Assembly: GCA_031213475.1 (NCBI GenBank) | Contig: JARUPZ010000017.1 | Coordinates: 2,423,920 to 2,487,919 of the forward strand | Source: Nereocystis luetkeana | Lineage: Eukaryota > Sar > Phaeophyceae > Laminariales > Laminariaceae | DNA: 64,000 nt | Reading direction: 5' to 3' | Shown here: piece by piece, positions 1-10,755 of the stretch | Layout of the letters: each line of letters begins with the position of its first letter | Numbering within the stretch: the stretch's first letter is position 1 | The notes under the pieces: model-generated | What the model was told of the DNA's origin: nothing | What the model saw: only the letters and a program-made list of their open reading frames with translations | The model's database searches: none | Program-made: the position numbers and the translations under genes

Positions 1-138
1 TACGTGTCACGTCAGGCCCTTTTCGCTCATAAGGAACGACCACGGAATTCCCAGCGTCGTCAGCTTGTGGTTTCATTTTTCGGGCAGGTGTACTTCGGAG
101 ACTATTGAGTCTACCTGGTACCAGGGTATAATATAGGC

Positions 139-1397
139 CTCATCCGGGAACGATGGGTAAGGTGGTTCCATAAGCTGCTAAACACCAAGTCACCGACCCT
201 CGACCCGACTATCGTCGATGAGCTCAAGGTCTGGCCCTCGTGCAGTCCGCTGGACGACGTCCCGTCTAGATACGAGGTGGAAGACGCGATCAGGGCGATG
301 GCGAACCGCAAGGCGGTTGGGCCTGATGGTCTCCCAGCTGAACTTCTGAAGGTCCTGGCCGACGAGGGAGACTCGGACACCTTGGGAAGTTTTTACGAGA
401 TTATCGTCGCTGTGTGGAGGGGAGGGGTCGTGCCGCAGCAATGGAAGGATGCAACGATTAAGGTGCTGCACAAGAAGAAAGACAGGACGGAGTGTGGTAA
501 CTATCGTGGCATTTCCCTTGTCGCGCATGCCGGCAAAGTACTCCTGAAAGTCATCGCGCGCCGACTCAGCGACTATTGCGAACGGGAAGGCATCCTGCCG
601 GAGGAGCAGTGTGGCCTTAGGCCCGAACGATCGACGGTCGACATGATGTTCGTGGTGCGACGCTAGCAGGAATTGGCAAGGAGGAAGGACACTCCGCTGT
701 TCATGTGCTTTGTCGACCTCACCAAATCCCATGACTCCGTCGACCGAACCCTCCTGTGGGCTGGACGGCGAGTGCTCAGATATGTTCGACGTGAAACAGG
801 GCCTACGGCAAGGGTGTGTGCTCGCGCCATTGTTGTTCAACATGTTTTTTACAGCGGTGCTGCGTGTGGCGGAGAAACGTTTCGCTGCTGATAAAGCCAT
901 CACGGACAGCTTGGTGCAACTCCAACAAAAGCAGGAGAAGGAGAAAAAGAAGAGGGGGAAGGCACGGGTCGGGCACGCCGACGGACAGGGGAATGATAAA
1001 GAGGCCCAGACACTGTGGGCTATGCTCCATGCTGACGATGCAGGCATAGTATCGAGATCACCCAACGGCCTGGAGAGGATGAGGACGGTGATCGTGTCTG
1101 CATGTGCCGCTTTCGGCCTGACGGTCTCGGAGGCCAAGACGGAGATAATGTGTCTGCAAACGAAAGATGGGGGGAACGTGCCGTTCACCGTCACCGCCGC
1201 CGGCCAAGTGTACAAACAAACGACCGAGTTTGTGTATCTGGGCGGGGCTATCAGCGCAGATTGGACGGGCAGAAGTAAGTGTCGAGGTAACGCGTCGACT
1301 CCAGAGGGCATGGGCATGCTTCGGACGGTATAAGATGGAAATTTATGACCGCCCGGGTGTGCGCCTACGCCTGAAGGTGCGAATGCTGAGAGCCGAG
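139..1397 (+). pseudogene. Non-LTR retrotransposon reverse transcriptase, 5' portion (broken)
   Basis: This is a degenerate LINE-type reverse transcriptase. The reading frame is recognisable from about 139, with the usual pre-RT region leading into [14 protein letters not shown] (about 309-350). [18 protein letters not shown] and [15 protein letters not shown] follow. FVDLTKSHDSVDRTLLW is at 710-760 and QGLRQGCVLAPLLFN at about 800-840. The catalytic box is LHADDAG at about 1027-1047. Three lesions are visible: a stop codon at about 664, an internal deletion after DRTLLW that removes the segment normally joining it to the QGLRQG block, and a frameshift at about 1270-1290 after the VYLGGAI motif. 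The frame ends in RMLRAE at 1397, where an LTR element is inserted, and resumes at 4163. No endonuclease domain is in the window, so the 5' end is missing or outside. A TACCTGGTACCAGGGTA motif sits just upstream at about 113-129. The family assignment is secure; the clade is not determined. Confidence 0.9.
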
Positions 1398-1591
1398 TGT
1401 TGATAAGTCCCAGGCGAAGAAAGATGATGCGTTAGCTTTTAGTATTATTCGCCTGGCAGAGTAGATACAGATGGAAGTGGTCGTGTGGATATCACGTACA
1501 CCCACAGAAGGAACCACCAAGTAATTCATAATAAGCCGATAAACCGAAGAGTCATGAAACCGTCAAAATACTGAACAAGCATATTCGAACA
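1398..1591 (-). repeat. 3' LTR of the inserted element
   Basis: This 194-bp terminal repeat starts TGTTGATAAGTCCCAGG and ends CATATTCGAACA on the + strand. The CCGAG duplication precedes it. Because the element reads on the - strand, this left copy is the 3' LTR. Confidence 0.88.
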
Positions 1592-3101
1592 CACTCCCTG
1601 CTTTTTCAGCGAAACAGCAATGGCAATTCAAGAGAACCGAATAAAACTCATCTCCCATGATCAAAAACCAACTAAAATATCTCAAGAGGAAACCTGTACC
1701 TTACAAGCAAAAACCCCTCCCTCCCGTATGAACCTATTGCAGATCTCCTTTGCAACAGTTCAATGCCGTAAAAACAAAAACTAAAGCGATAGATAATTGA
1801 TAGAGCTCGCGAGGAGCCCCGTTCCCCCGGACACAGGTCTCCCTGTCCCCCCTACTCCCGCCATAAATTCTCAGATCGTAGCGGTAACGCGAGGTATCAA
1901 ATATCTTTCACTATAGAGTTTGCCCGGCGCTTTCTATTCCCGAAACAAAATCCGTTTGTGTCAGAACCAAAAATAAAACACTCCCTGTTCCTGGTTCAGT
2001 TCACTAGCTACCCTTGCTCCCTAAAAGAATGCACCTTCACGCTTCTTTCTACTCGTGTACCGAGATTTTCATCACCCTCTATCATGAATAATCATATACC
2101 CACAATATTTCATCTCCCAACTCGCGAACAAGATTTTCATCTCCCATCAAGTTCGGAAAAACAATGGCGATAGAACAACCAATCATCATGAATATGCATA
2201 CCCTCCCTTGTTCTGTCATCACTAGGGAGCACAAAGACAGATTCCTGCAAGACCCAATAAAATCAGTATCCACCAACACCGCGTAATATAAAAGCACCCT
2301 TGACCCTTACTCCCTCCAAACCATTCAAATAAACTGCTGTATTATATATGGTATTTGTCCAGTTGCTCGTCTGGGCCTGCTCACATCGAACACGGAGCGC
2401 AACGAAGCGCTGTGGATATATGCGGCAGTAACATTTCTAACCAAAACACGAAAATACGGCTTTTCAACTACCAGGTGGGGGACGGGGGGTTGTTGTTTGT
2501 TTGTTGTTCTCACATTAACTCTCTGACGAAGGAGTCCGTGGTCCGTGGTCACACAAAAGGTGCTGGAGCCCTAGGAAGATCCGAAAAACAAAAAAAACGA
2601 AAATTCGTCTGCCTCAAAATACACGAGACGAAGAAAGCGCACACGAGCTAAAACCAATGTGCAAACTGGACTAACATGGCCACGGGTATATCCTCTCAAC
2701 TATAACATAGAGTACCCCCGTTCCCACCACTAACCAACTCGTGGCTGCTGACTACAGCGGATGCTGTCTGAAGTGCTGCCTGCACCGTACGAAACGCACG
2801 GTAGCCGTGAAAACGAAAGAAAAACACACCTATCCATGTATATCAATCAGAAAAATAAGTTCAAACGATACTTGCGTACGTACCATCCACTATGAATTCA
2901 TCCCACATTTCATACGTACTCGTACGTACTACGAATCAATTTACGATTTTCCACCCTCGTCGTAAAAAGAAACAAACCTCACGATGTAACAGCGGATCGA
3001 AGACCCACAATTACGAGTGCAGACGCTATCCCCTCGCCCCGCGTGTTGCTGGGCCCACAAAGGGATCCAGCGGACGATCCAACCACGCTTGCCCCATCCA
3101 C

Positions 3102-3205
3102 GACCCCCCGCTGCTGCTGCTGCTGCTGCTGCTGACCTTCCGCGGCTGCTGCTGCTGCTGTTCCTGACCTCTCGCTGCTGCTGTTCTGCTGCTGCTGTCG
3201 TCGTG
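3102..3205 (+). repeat. CTG trinucleotide tract inside the LTR element
   Basis: Interrupted runs of CTG (GCTGCTGCTG) occur here within the internal region of the LTR element. They create long Gln-, Leu- or Ala-rich frames in several phases on both strands, and none of these is supported as a gene. Confidence 0.75.
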
Positions 3206-3561
3206 TGCACGCGACTGCTGTGTCACGCGACTTGTTGCCGATGCAGACGTGTTCTCCTTCGTTGCTAGTAGTACTGCTGCAGCAGCACCCGATTCCCCCC
3301 ACGTCCACTCCCTCGACCATTACCGCACCGTAGTCGAGTGCGCGCATCTCGTACGCGGCTTTCCCGACCATGCCACATGGGTGGCCGGGTGCACACGGCC
3401 TGGCTCACCGTGCGACTTCACGCGAAAATGTGCAGATTAGTCTTCCATCCCCACAGCTCCTAGCCCCACCACAATCTCCCTAAGTGGGTTGCGCACGTAC
3501 AATTTCGCACGACTTGCTATCCTCCGTGCCACTCCCCACGGAGGCGCCTACGGTTATGCCT

Positions 3562-3930
3562 TCACCGCAGGGCTTTGTCTCCTTCAGTTAGCACGCCGTC
3601 GTGTCTCCGGCATACTCCGAGAGCACCAACACAGCTTCCGCACCCTTTTCCACCGAGGTGGCCATCTTCCGCGGAAACGCGTTCCCCCTCCCGGCTCCCG
3701 TTGCCAACGTCGGAGTGTTCCGACGCTGGCGTTGAAGCATCTCTCCCTGCTCCAACTGCGGTAGATAGCTGTTGCTGTCTACCGGACCCCATCTGCGCCA
3801 TCATCTCGAGGATCTCGGCGTGAATCGACCGTCGACGCTCCTCTGCGTCTGCGGCCGCCCGCTGCAGCCCCTCGAGGGCGAGGCCCTGCTCTAGTACCAG
3901 CATCCGAAGATCTTCTACTTCGTTACCCAT
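3562..3930 (-). CDS. Gag-like coiled-coil protein of the LTR element, truncated
   Basis: A 122-codon frame opens 33 bp inside the 5' LTR of the inserted element, where gag normally begins. Its N-terminal half (about residues 1-45) is heptad-like and rich in Leu, Glu, Ala and Arg, with EVEDLRMLVLEQGLALEG near the start, as in coiled-coil gag heads. The rest is Gly/Ser/Glu-rich. It is far shorter than an ordinary gag and nothing pol-like follows, so I read it as the remnant of a gag gene in a non-autonomous element. The function rests on position and composition, not on a recognised domain. Confidence 0.45.
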   Translation of the reverse strand: MGNEVEDLRMLVLEQGLALEGLQRAAADAEERRRSIHAEILEMMAQMGSGRQQQLSTAVGAGRDASTPASEHSDVGNGSREGERVSAEDGHLGGKGCGSCVGALGVCRRHDGVLTEGDKALR

Positions 3931-3963
3931 GAGCCTAGGTTCTCAACGTTGCGAACTCTAGAG

Positions 3964-4157
3964 TGTTGATAAGTCCCAGGCGAAGAAAGAAGATGCGTCA
4001 GCTTTTAGTATTATTCTCCTGGCAGAGTAGATACAGATGGAAGTGGTCGTGTGGGTATCACGTACACCCACAGAAGGAACCACCAAGTAATTCATAATAA
4101 GCCGATAAACCGAAGAGTCATGAAACCGTCAAAATACTGAACAAGCACATTCGAACA
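3964..4157 (-). repeat. 5' LTR of the inserted element
   Basis: This is the second 194-bp repeat, equal in length to the left copy and differing from it at five positions. It is followed directly by CCGAG and by the resumed LINE frame. Confidence 0.88.
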
Positions 4158-4162
4158 CCGAG

Positions 4163-4783
4163 GTGATCGAAACGTTGCTCTACGGTTGCGTTACTTGGAG
4201 CCCAAGCAAGACTGATTACGGTAGGCTACGGGAGGTCCACCACAAGATGCTCCTCCGAAGCATCGGGTGGCGAAAACGAAAGCGCGAAGACCACATTCTA
4301 TCCTATGCTAGCGCGCTTCTCAGGACAAAATCTGAAAGCGTTGAGACGACGGTACGCAGACGTAGGCTCTTGTTTGCGGGCTTTGTGACACGAATGGGAG
4401 AGGAGCGTCTGCCGAAGAGGGTGATGTTTGGGGGGATGGTTGGGGGTAAGGGTTACTCCGGAGGACAGGAGTGGGACTGGATGAGGTACCTTGAGGAGGA
4501 CCTCAAGGAGTTCGGCATCAAGCTCGAAGGGTGGCGCGAGGCAGCACAGAAAGCCGGCGGATGGTTCCGACGGGTCGAGGAAGGGGCGGATGCCTTCATG
4601 CGGAAATGGCATACAGATGAGAAAGAGGCATCGGCAGAACGGCATAGAATAGCTGCAGCAACGACCACAGCCGTTGACGCCAACGCGAGTGTGCAGAATG
4701 GCAGGGAAGAGGGGGGGGGCGAAAGGGGGACGAGGGGGAATAGCGGGGGGGGGGGAGGGGGGGCGGTCTGCCCAACAGACTGA
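4163..4783 (+). pseudogene. Non-LTR retrotransposon RT, C-terminal portion
   Basis: The LINE frame resumes directly after the target duplication as VIETLLYGCVTWSPSK, continuing the RMLRAE that ends at 1397. The segment is the post-RT region: the LYGCVTW block, the REVHHKMLLRSIGWRKRKR block and a basic, Glu-rich tail. It ends in low-complexity Gly codons made by a poly-G run at about 4745-4767. The stop is at about 4781. This half has no internal stop, so most of the damage is in the 5' half. Confidence 0.88.
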
Positions 4784-5285
4784 AGCCTGGTTATGGTCAT
4801 CATCGTCATGATGCACTCCTTTCTTTGGGACCCAAGTAACTAGCATGGTGCCATCTGGGCAACTTTGCGTGTCTGTATGCTCCAGTGCCTGCCTTTCGTA
4901 ATTTCTTTCCCCCCCCGCCCGTGATTATCGCTTTTTTGTCCCTTCTTTTTTTTCATTTTTCTTTCATTCCCGTTTGTACCTCTTTGTGTCTTTGTTAGTA
5001 TGGTCCGTTTTGCCTTTTTTTTGCGTTTTGCTATCTGCGTCTGTTTTTTTTTTTGTTTTGTTTCGTTTTTTTTGCTTAGCTTCATCTTCTTTTTTAGGTT
5101 TTTGTCTGCTATTAATAGTCTCCTTTTTGCTTCCCTGGTGTCCGCAGTGGTGGAGTGCGTATGCTTGTTTTTTGTTTTTGCCTCTGTTTTTACTTGAGGT
5201 ATTTCTTCCACTCCAGAGTTATTGGAGCCTGTCCTGCGACCACGGACTGCATTGAATTGTGAGTTAATGTGAGAACAACAACAAA
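4784..5285 (+). other. LINE 3' flank and T-rich tract, no gene seen
   Basis: A short 3' untranslated stretch of the LINE is followed by a strongly T-biased tract (about 4930-5200) with many T runs of 6-10. Long frames here encode only Phe/Leu/Val-rich or, on the other strand, Lys-rich peptides and are treated as composition artefacts. Confidence 0.6.
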
Positions 5286-5293
5286 ATATCGCC

Positions 5294-5446
5294 GGCGTCC
5301 CCGGTGGCTTGGTAGGTGGTCCGCGTGCCTATCAAGATCAGCACTTTCGTGGGTTCAAGTCTCGCCGAGTGCATGCTCCTATTAATAGGGACTTTTTCTT
5401 GCAAAAAAAAAATGGTTAGCGGAAAGCGCGAGAGCGTGAGTTAGCT
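5294..5446 (+). mobile_element. tRNA-derived SINE, family A, copy 1
   Basis: The head resembles a tRNA: a box A-like GGTGGCTTGGTAGGTGG is followed about 35 bp later by a box B-like GTGGGTTCAAGTCTC. The tail (GGGACTTTTTCTTGCA, an A run, then AGCGGAAAGCGCGAGAGCG) is shared with the - strand copy at about 10.2 kb. That sharing makes it a dispersed retroposon and not a tRNA gene. Confidence 0.7.
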
Positions 5447-6639
5447 ACATTGATTGGATGAAAGTCGACGAACAGTCAGTGGGAATGCTGAACCCTATGC
5501 GTGACAAAAAATAGAGGCACGTACCGGGGGGGAGAAGGGACGACACCTGTGACGACGGTTTGTCCAGAAGATCGCCGAGGGAAAAACCTCCCACGAGTAA
5601 GACCTATGCCACAATGCAAACGCGAAGTTCAAAAGTATTTTTTCAAATATATTGCTTTAAAAAAACAGCCGAAAAAATTCTCGCTGTGGGAAAAAAAAAG
5701 AAAAATATTTTATTTTTATTTTTTTCCCCCCAACGGCTGCAGGCGTCGCAATTTGTTTTTCCTGGTTGCAAATGGTCAACGCACGGTGATCGAAACCAGC
5801 TCGTGCGACGATCGACGCTTGTTCTCGACATAGACTCAGCCCACGGCCAACCCGCTCGGTATCTGGCAAAAGGCCAACGAATATAGATGACGGCCTCGAA
5901 GATATCAGGTGGATCCACGGTCTAGGGGGCGAGGGCTCGCCGGGGGCGTCCTACGGTATCCTCCCAAACCTGAAAAAAGTCTGTTTTTTGCTATTATTCG
6001 AGACGGATGGAGAAGAGTTTTCTCTTCTGTTTTGAGCAAACCAGCAGCCAAATGTTTTTTTGATCATACGCCTGGTCAGCTCCCGCCACATGACACCGGC
6101 CTTGGTGTGAAGACGGTGACCCTAGGGTGGGTCGGAGCCCCTAACGAGCGCACTTCGTTCAGAATTCATGACGTAATCGTTGGTTTTGTTGATCTATGTC
6201 TGTCGAGGACTCGGAATCTTGCCGCTTGAAACCATAAAGATCGGCCTGAGTTTTTCTCAAGCCGATGTTGGCCCAACATCGGCCCCGATGTTGGCCCAAC
6301 ATCGTCCTCAGATTTGCTTTTTTCGGGATTTTCCAAAAGTTAGGATTTTGTTTTTTACGTGGCCCATGGGAAGGAAGCGTGTTCTGATTTTTTTTTGGCG
6401 GATATCTTTGAGATTCAAACTTTTTATTGAAACTTCGCTGTCCCATTGGCATAGGTCTTAGGCTGGAAAGTAACCGTGATGATATATATATATATCAGAA
6501 AAATATGTGCTGTAGTACGAGTATACCTGTGGTGCTTGACCGGTCACGTGTCCTTCGCGCGTGCGTGTTACGAGATCTACGATCTCTCTGACCCTGGCTT
6601 CTACATGACATATATGACGAGTAAATATCAGCGCGTTCC
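5447..6639. other. No gene recognised; tandem palindromes at 6263-6304
   Basis: The stretch is A/T-rich with homopolymer runs at about 5690-5730. Its one clear structure is CGATGTTGGCCCAACATCG, a 19-bp palindrome with a central C, at 6263-6281 and exactly repeated at 6286-6304. No protein similarity is seen. Confidence 0.6.
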
Positions 6640-6830
6640 TCGGGATACGGGATATTCCCGTGATCCCGTGGAATGTTGAAAATCCCGTTCCCGTGCAAAC
6701 CCCCCTGTAAATTTTGGGCAAATCCCTTGAAATCCGTGTCCCGTCCTTTGCAAACCCGTGAAATTTGAGGTTTCTCAAACCCCGTCCGAACCAGTCCCGT
6801 AGTTTCGTGACCCCACGGCATTTATCACGT
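6640..6830. repeat. CCCGTG-rich degenerate minisatellite, block 1
   Basis: CCCGT, ATCCCGT and GATATTCCCGTGATCCCG recur in irregular phase. The composition matches the denser blocks at 7.39-7.74 kb and 10.55-10.75 kb. Confidence 0.6.
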
Positions 6831-7389
6831 AATTTCTGATACAGCGGGATTTTCCAGGTATTTTTAGTGTATGGCTTGGAAGATTGACGTGGTCGACTCA
6901 AAGGCTGAAACTCATGCTTTCGAAGCTTGCCTGCAACAAAAAAAAACAAATTTGCGAACTGTGTATGTATATTTTTCATATATTTTCAATACGAATTTCC
7001 CATGATTAAAAATGTTTTCGTTTTAGGTGATATTAAACAACTATTAATACTTTGTTCAAAAGTTTTTTTTATTGAAAAATAATTCAGTTCGATAAAAACT
7101 TATTCGAATGCACCCCCCGTCGGTGTGACACGCCGTCCATACAACACCGGTATAAAACACGGGCACCGCTTTTTTATGGCCTGCACAAGCACAAGCTAAA
7201 ACCCTGATCTTGACAAGAGAGGGGCAGGACGTCATGAGCGGTGCCGGGACCACTGCTAGCGATGGCAAGCCGACGAGTGATTATGTTCGCATGTTCGCGT
7301 ATTATACAGTACTAGCAGCGAAATCGTATAATATGATACGAAACACTACTGTACTGTGCTTGCTGTGTACCGTACAAATACCGTGCAAA

Positions 7390-7740
7390 GTTGGTTTTAA
7401 ACCCCGTCCCGTGCAATCCCGTGATATCTCAATCCCGTCCCCTGGAGTACCGTGATTTTTATGTCCCGTGAAATCCCGTCCTGTAAAACCCCGTGATATC
7501 TCAATCCCGTCCCGCGGAGTAGCGTGCTTTTTTCGTCCCGTGAAATCCCGTGGTATCTCAATCCCGTCTCGTGCAATCCCGTGACAACTCATTCCCGTCC
7601 AAAATTTCCCGTTAAATCCCGTGATGGCTCAATCCCGTCCTGTACCGTCCGGTGCTTTAAATACCCCTTCTTTTCCCGTCCCTGGGAATCCCGGGATATT
7701 TCGATCCCACGTGATTCCGTCCCAAGACGATAATTCTGTC
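7390..7740. repeat. CCCGTG-rich minisatellite, block 2
   Basis: Units built from GATATCTCAATCCCGTCCCG and GTCCCGTGAAATCCCGT are repeated several times with small changes. Frames across it on both strands are periodic (IPRD / SRD-rich) and are repeat artefacts. Confidence 0.75.
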
Positions 7741-8830
7741 CCTAGGAAAACCCTCATAGATATAAACAATTTAACCTTTTTTCGTTTTTCAACCACCAAA
7801 ATATTCAACATACCAGGTACCAGGGTATGAAATATCATAAACTATACCAGGTATGTATCTGGTACTGCATTACTGCCAAACAGTTGCCGCCATATTTCGG
7901 TGTTTCAGTGACCGCCAAACAAATACCGCATTATTATTAGAAGTATCGTTTTTCTGACAAGCATTTGCCTCCTATAAGGTATTACTGCCAAACGGCGGCA
8001 GCCACATGGTATTACCGCCCCAACGGTACCACTGCCACGGCTGGTCCAACAAGCCACAGCACACCTATATATACCACATCACGCTCTGGTTTCGAAGAAC
8101 CCGCCATTCGACTTTGTTCTCGAGTTTTTTCATTTCTCGTTTACCCTATATTTTCTTGGTTCTGTTGTGTTCCTCTTCAATAGAACTTCTTCCAGTTCTT
8201 CTTCTTCTTCCGATTGAGCGTGGACGCGCAAACGTACCCACACGAACTCCTTCCACCCGCGTGTGGTCCAGCAGAACAACGAGCACTTTCTGTATGGGAG
8301 TCCCCGTACTATGCTACCAGTAAAATAGTGTAGGGGCTGGGGCTGCTGCTATAGGTCGGCTCCTGCCTCGGGCGATTCGGTGGATACAAGTGATTCGGTG
8401 GGGCCACCCCTACTCGAGACTGTGAAACCACGGTCTTCGCTGGCCGCGGGAACCTCGTGACAACTGTCACACTCGAGGAAAACCTCAAGATGACAAAGAA
8501 AAAACAAGAAAAAGAAGTAAGCTTCGTAACAGCTTGGTGTTGGCAGCTTCTGAGTATAGATTCACCCCCGTTCATCGAGGACAAGAACGTTTGTTTGGTT
8601 TTTGGTAAAGAAAGAAGCGTGATTGATGGGAAACTCGGTCACCACCCCTTGCGGTGAACTCCATAAGACGGCAAGAAGAGAGGGACGGGGACATCCGGCT
8701 TCTGGTCAAGCGCCTGGAGAGTGATCATCCCGACACGGCGAAGGAGATGAGGAAGGAACCATTGCTGCTGCAGGCACATCCGAGGACCGGAGAGCGCCCG
8801 TTCGAGCGGCAATCGGTGAGGAGCTCTTGC
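7741..8830. other. No gene recognised
   Basis: The stretch holds a doubled TACCAGGTACCAGGGTA motif at about 7818 and scattered copies of a CCGCCA / TACTGCCAAACGG motif at 7860-8040. There is no convincing coding frame. Confidence 0.5.
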
Positions 8831-8833
8831 TTA

Positions 8834-8932
8834 ACCCTCTTAGAACCACAGTCCCGATTTGGGGACAAACTACTTGAAATTTGAGTGGATTGTGTCCCCC
8901 AAATGAGACTGCAGTTAGTTCTGAAAAAGGGT
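8834..8932. mobile_element. Palindromic MITE family M2, copy 1
   Basis: The inverted ends are TTAGAACCACAGTCCCG on the left and its complement on the right. Inside them lie GGGGACAAAC and GTGTCCCCCAAAT. It is one of five copies in the window. Confidence 0.7.
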
Positions 8933-10152
8933 CAACAATAATTAATTATTGTTAAAAAGGGAAAAAAAAAAAAAAAAACTTTTGTTGGCCTTTTTTTTGT
9001 CACGTAATGCTTGCTGTAGTGTCGTTTTCTCCTTGGTGAGACGAACCACGTGGCTCTGCTTCTTTTAACTCGCCCACCTCCTAACCCCAATCGCTCCACG
9101 CTCACGAGTAGAGCTCCGCGTGGTATAATATATGTTTCCATCCTTATCTCAACCTTCCCTGTCTATGTATTCCCAGTTCACAACTTGTTCAACCAAACTG
9201 TCAACTCTATGAATGACCCTCTTCCCCATCCACTCTTTGCAACGACTCAACACCTACCTACCTACCTACTCGCTCCACAAATCCCAGATTTTTGCTCCTT
9301 TTTGAATGAGTCTTTACTGATTTGTTGTTTCCTTTTTTTTTTATTCAGGTCAGGTGAAAAATGAAAAGTTATGAAATTGTTTGTACAGCGGTTGTATCGT
9401 CCTATTATCAGGTACGGTGTGCTTTGTGTTGTATGTAAATACTCGTATTTGTTGCTGGCACGTTGCGAATCATTAAAAAAATACCTGGTAGTTCTGAACA
9501 ACGCAACAAAGAAAAAGCCGCCATACATCGTGCTTCTCTTCTCATCATCTTGTTTTTGTTTGTTTGTTTTCGCGTTTTTGTTTTGTTTGCTTTTTCTCCT
9601 CACCTCGCGGAATTCATCAGCACGCACAGAGGCGAACGCATCGAGCTTGTCGTCACTCATCAACGAACTACCTAGTACGAGAGATGGACGATGAACGGAG
9701 GGAGTCTAGCCGACCTCCGTTTCGTCGTCTGGTGCTGTGCATCAGCCAGAGGAGACGCAACAGGTGCGGTACGACGATGACTCCCGAGCTCCTCGTAGTG
9801 GGCGCTCTGTTCCCCGAGTGCGTGGGCAGCGTAATGTTCTCCAGCGCCTTCGACAAGATCTTGTAGACGCCCTATATATAGCTGGGGGAAAATTAAACGC
9901 CGTGGACGACTTGCGGTTGTTGCGCGGGAAGTACACCTGAGCTTGAGGTATATGGGAGATTTCCTTCATGCTTTTGCTTTCCAACCGAACTCGTATATAT
10001 ATACGCAGGAGTTATTTTTATCCTTCTGTTACTTTCTGGACAAGCCGTGGTCACAGGTCTAGTCTCTTCTCACTCCCGGTACGTGCTTGCTTGATGATTG
10101 CGCCTATAGGGGTCAGCCTTCCCAATATATGCGTCGATTTCCCTCGAAGGTT
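8933..10152. other. No gene recognised
   Basis: A poly-A run lies at about 8960-8980 and A/T-rich DNA follows. The + strand frame at 9737-9940 (67 codons, ending RQDLVDALYIAGGKLNAVDD and a short tail) has a protein-like composition but no recognised family and no splice context. Confidence 0.5.
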
Positions 10153-10292
10153 GTTAACTCACGCTCTCGCGCTTTCCGCTGATCATGTTTTATGCAAGAA
10201 AAAGTCCCTGCGAGTACCCGTCCCCTCGGTGAGGCTCGAACCCGCGAAACTGATCCTAGTAGGCACGCGGACCACTTACTAAGCCACCTGTG
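10153..10292 (-). mobile_element. tRNA-derived SINE, family A, copy 2
   Basis: Read on the - strand, the head is GGTGGCTTAGTAAGTGGTCC with box B GCGGGTTCGAGCCTC. Then come GGGACTTTTTCTTGCA and AGCGGAAAGCGCGAGAGCG, the order found at 5.3-5.45 kb. The two copies share about 150 bp. Confidence 0.75.
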
Positions 10293-10365
10293 AACTTCGT
10301 TACCTATTATTATTACTGAGCTACGGGGGGAAACGATCGATCGATTACCCAAACCAGGGTAATTA

Positions 10366-10441
10366 TTACAACACTAACCCTGGGCTGGGTAATCGATCGG
10401 TCTTTTACCCCTATATATAGCTCAGTAGGTAGCACCTTGAC
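10366..10441 (+). mobile_element. SINE family B, 5' fragment
   Basis: CCCTGGGCTGGGTAATCGAT and TATAGCTCAGTAGGTAGCAC match the first ~75 bp of the family B elements at 27.1 and 39.2 kb. The box B half is absent, so the copy is truncated. Confidence 0.7.
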
Positions 10442-10544
10442 ACACCGGGGACGCTTATAAACTAACAACAAACACTCGTTGGACAAAACTGAAGGTACAA
10501 TCGTCCTATATTACATGTTCAATATTATAGTGTTGATAAATCCG

Positions 10545-10755
10545 GTGATATCTTAACCCCGTCCCGTGGAGTACCACCGTGCTTTTTTCGTCCCGTGAAA
10601 TCCCATTCCGTAAAGTCCCGTGAAGTCTCGACCCCGTCCTGTACCTCCCGGTTCTTCAAATGCCTCGTATAATCTCATCCCGGGGAATCCCATGATATCT
10701 CGATCCCGCGGGATACCGTTCCGAGACGACAATTTGGTCCCGAGGAAAACCCTGA
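10545..10755. repeat. CCCGTG-rich minisatellite, block 3
   Basis: It shares ordered blocks (GATATCTTAACCCCGTCCCG, GGAGTACC, TGCTTTTTTCGTCCCGTG) with the 7.4-7.7 kb array. The two therefore come from one dispersed repeat, not from independent simple-sequence growth. Confidence 0.7.

Larger units (their letters stand above)
1398..4157 (-). mobile_element. Non-autonomous LTR retrotransposon inserted in the LINE
   Basis: Two direct repeats of exactly 194 bp (1398-1591 and 3964-4157) enclose 2372 bp. Both begin TGTTGATAAG and end TTCGAACA, giving TG...CA termini. I count five mismatches between them, about 97% identity, so the insertion is fairly young. The target duplication CCGAG occurs at 1393-1397 and 4158-4162, and removing the element restores the LINE reading frame across RMLRAE / VIETLLYG. 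The - strand orientation is inferred from a purine-rich tract next to the left LTR (about 1592-1606 read on the - strand) and from a gag-like frame starting just inside the right LTR. No integrase, protease or RT is recognised inside, so this is a LARD/TRIM-like element that would depend on another element for movement. Confidence 0.88.

Noticed and set aside
2941..3371. Gln- and Ser-rich frames on the - strand
   Set aside because: They come from the CTG/CAG tract inside the LTR element and occur in several phases at once.
9737..9940. Small gene encoding a 67-residue protein
   Set aside because: Protein-like composition near the end but no family, no conserved start context and no second copy. 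Kept only as a remark.
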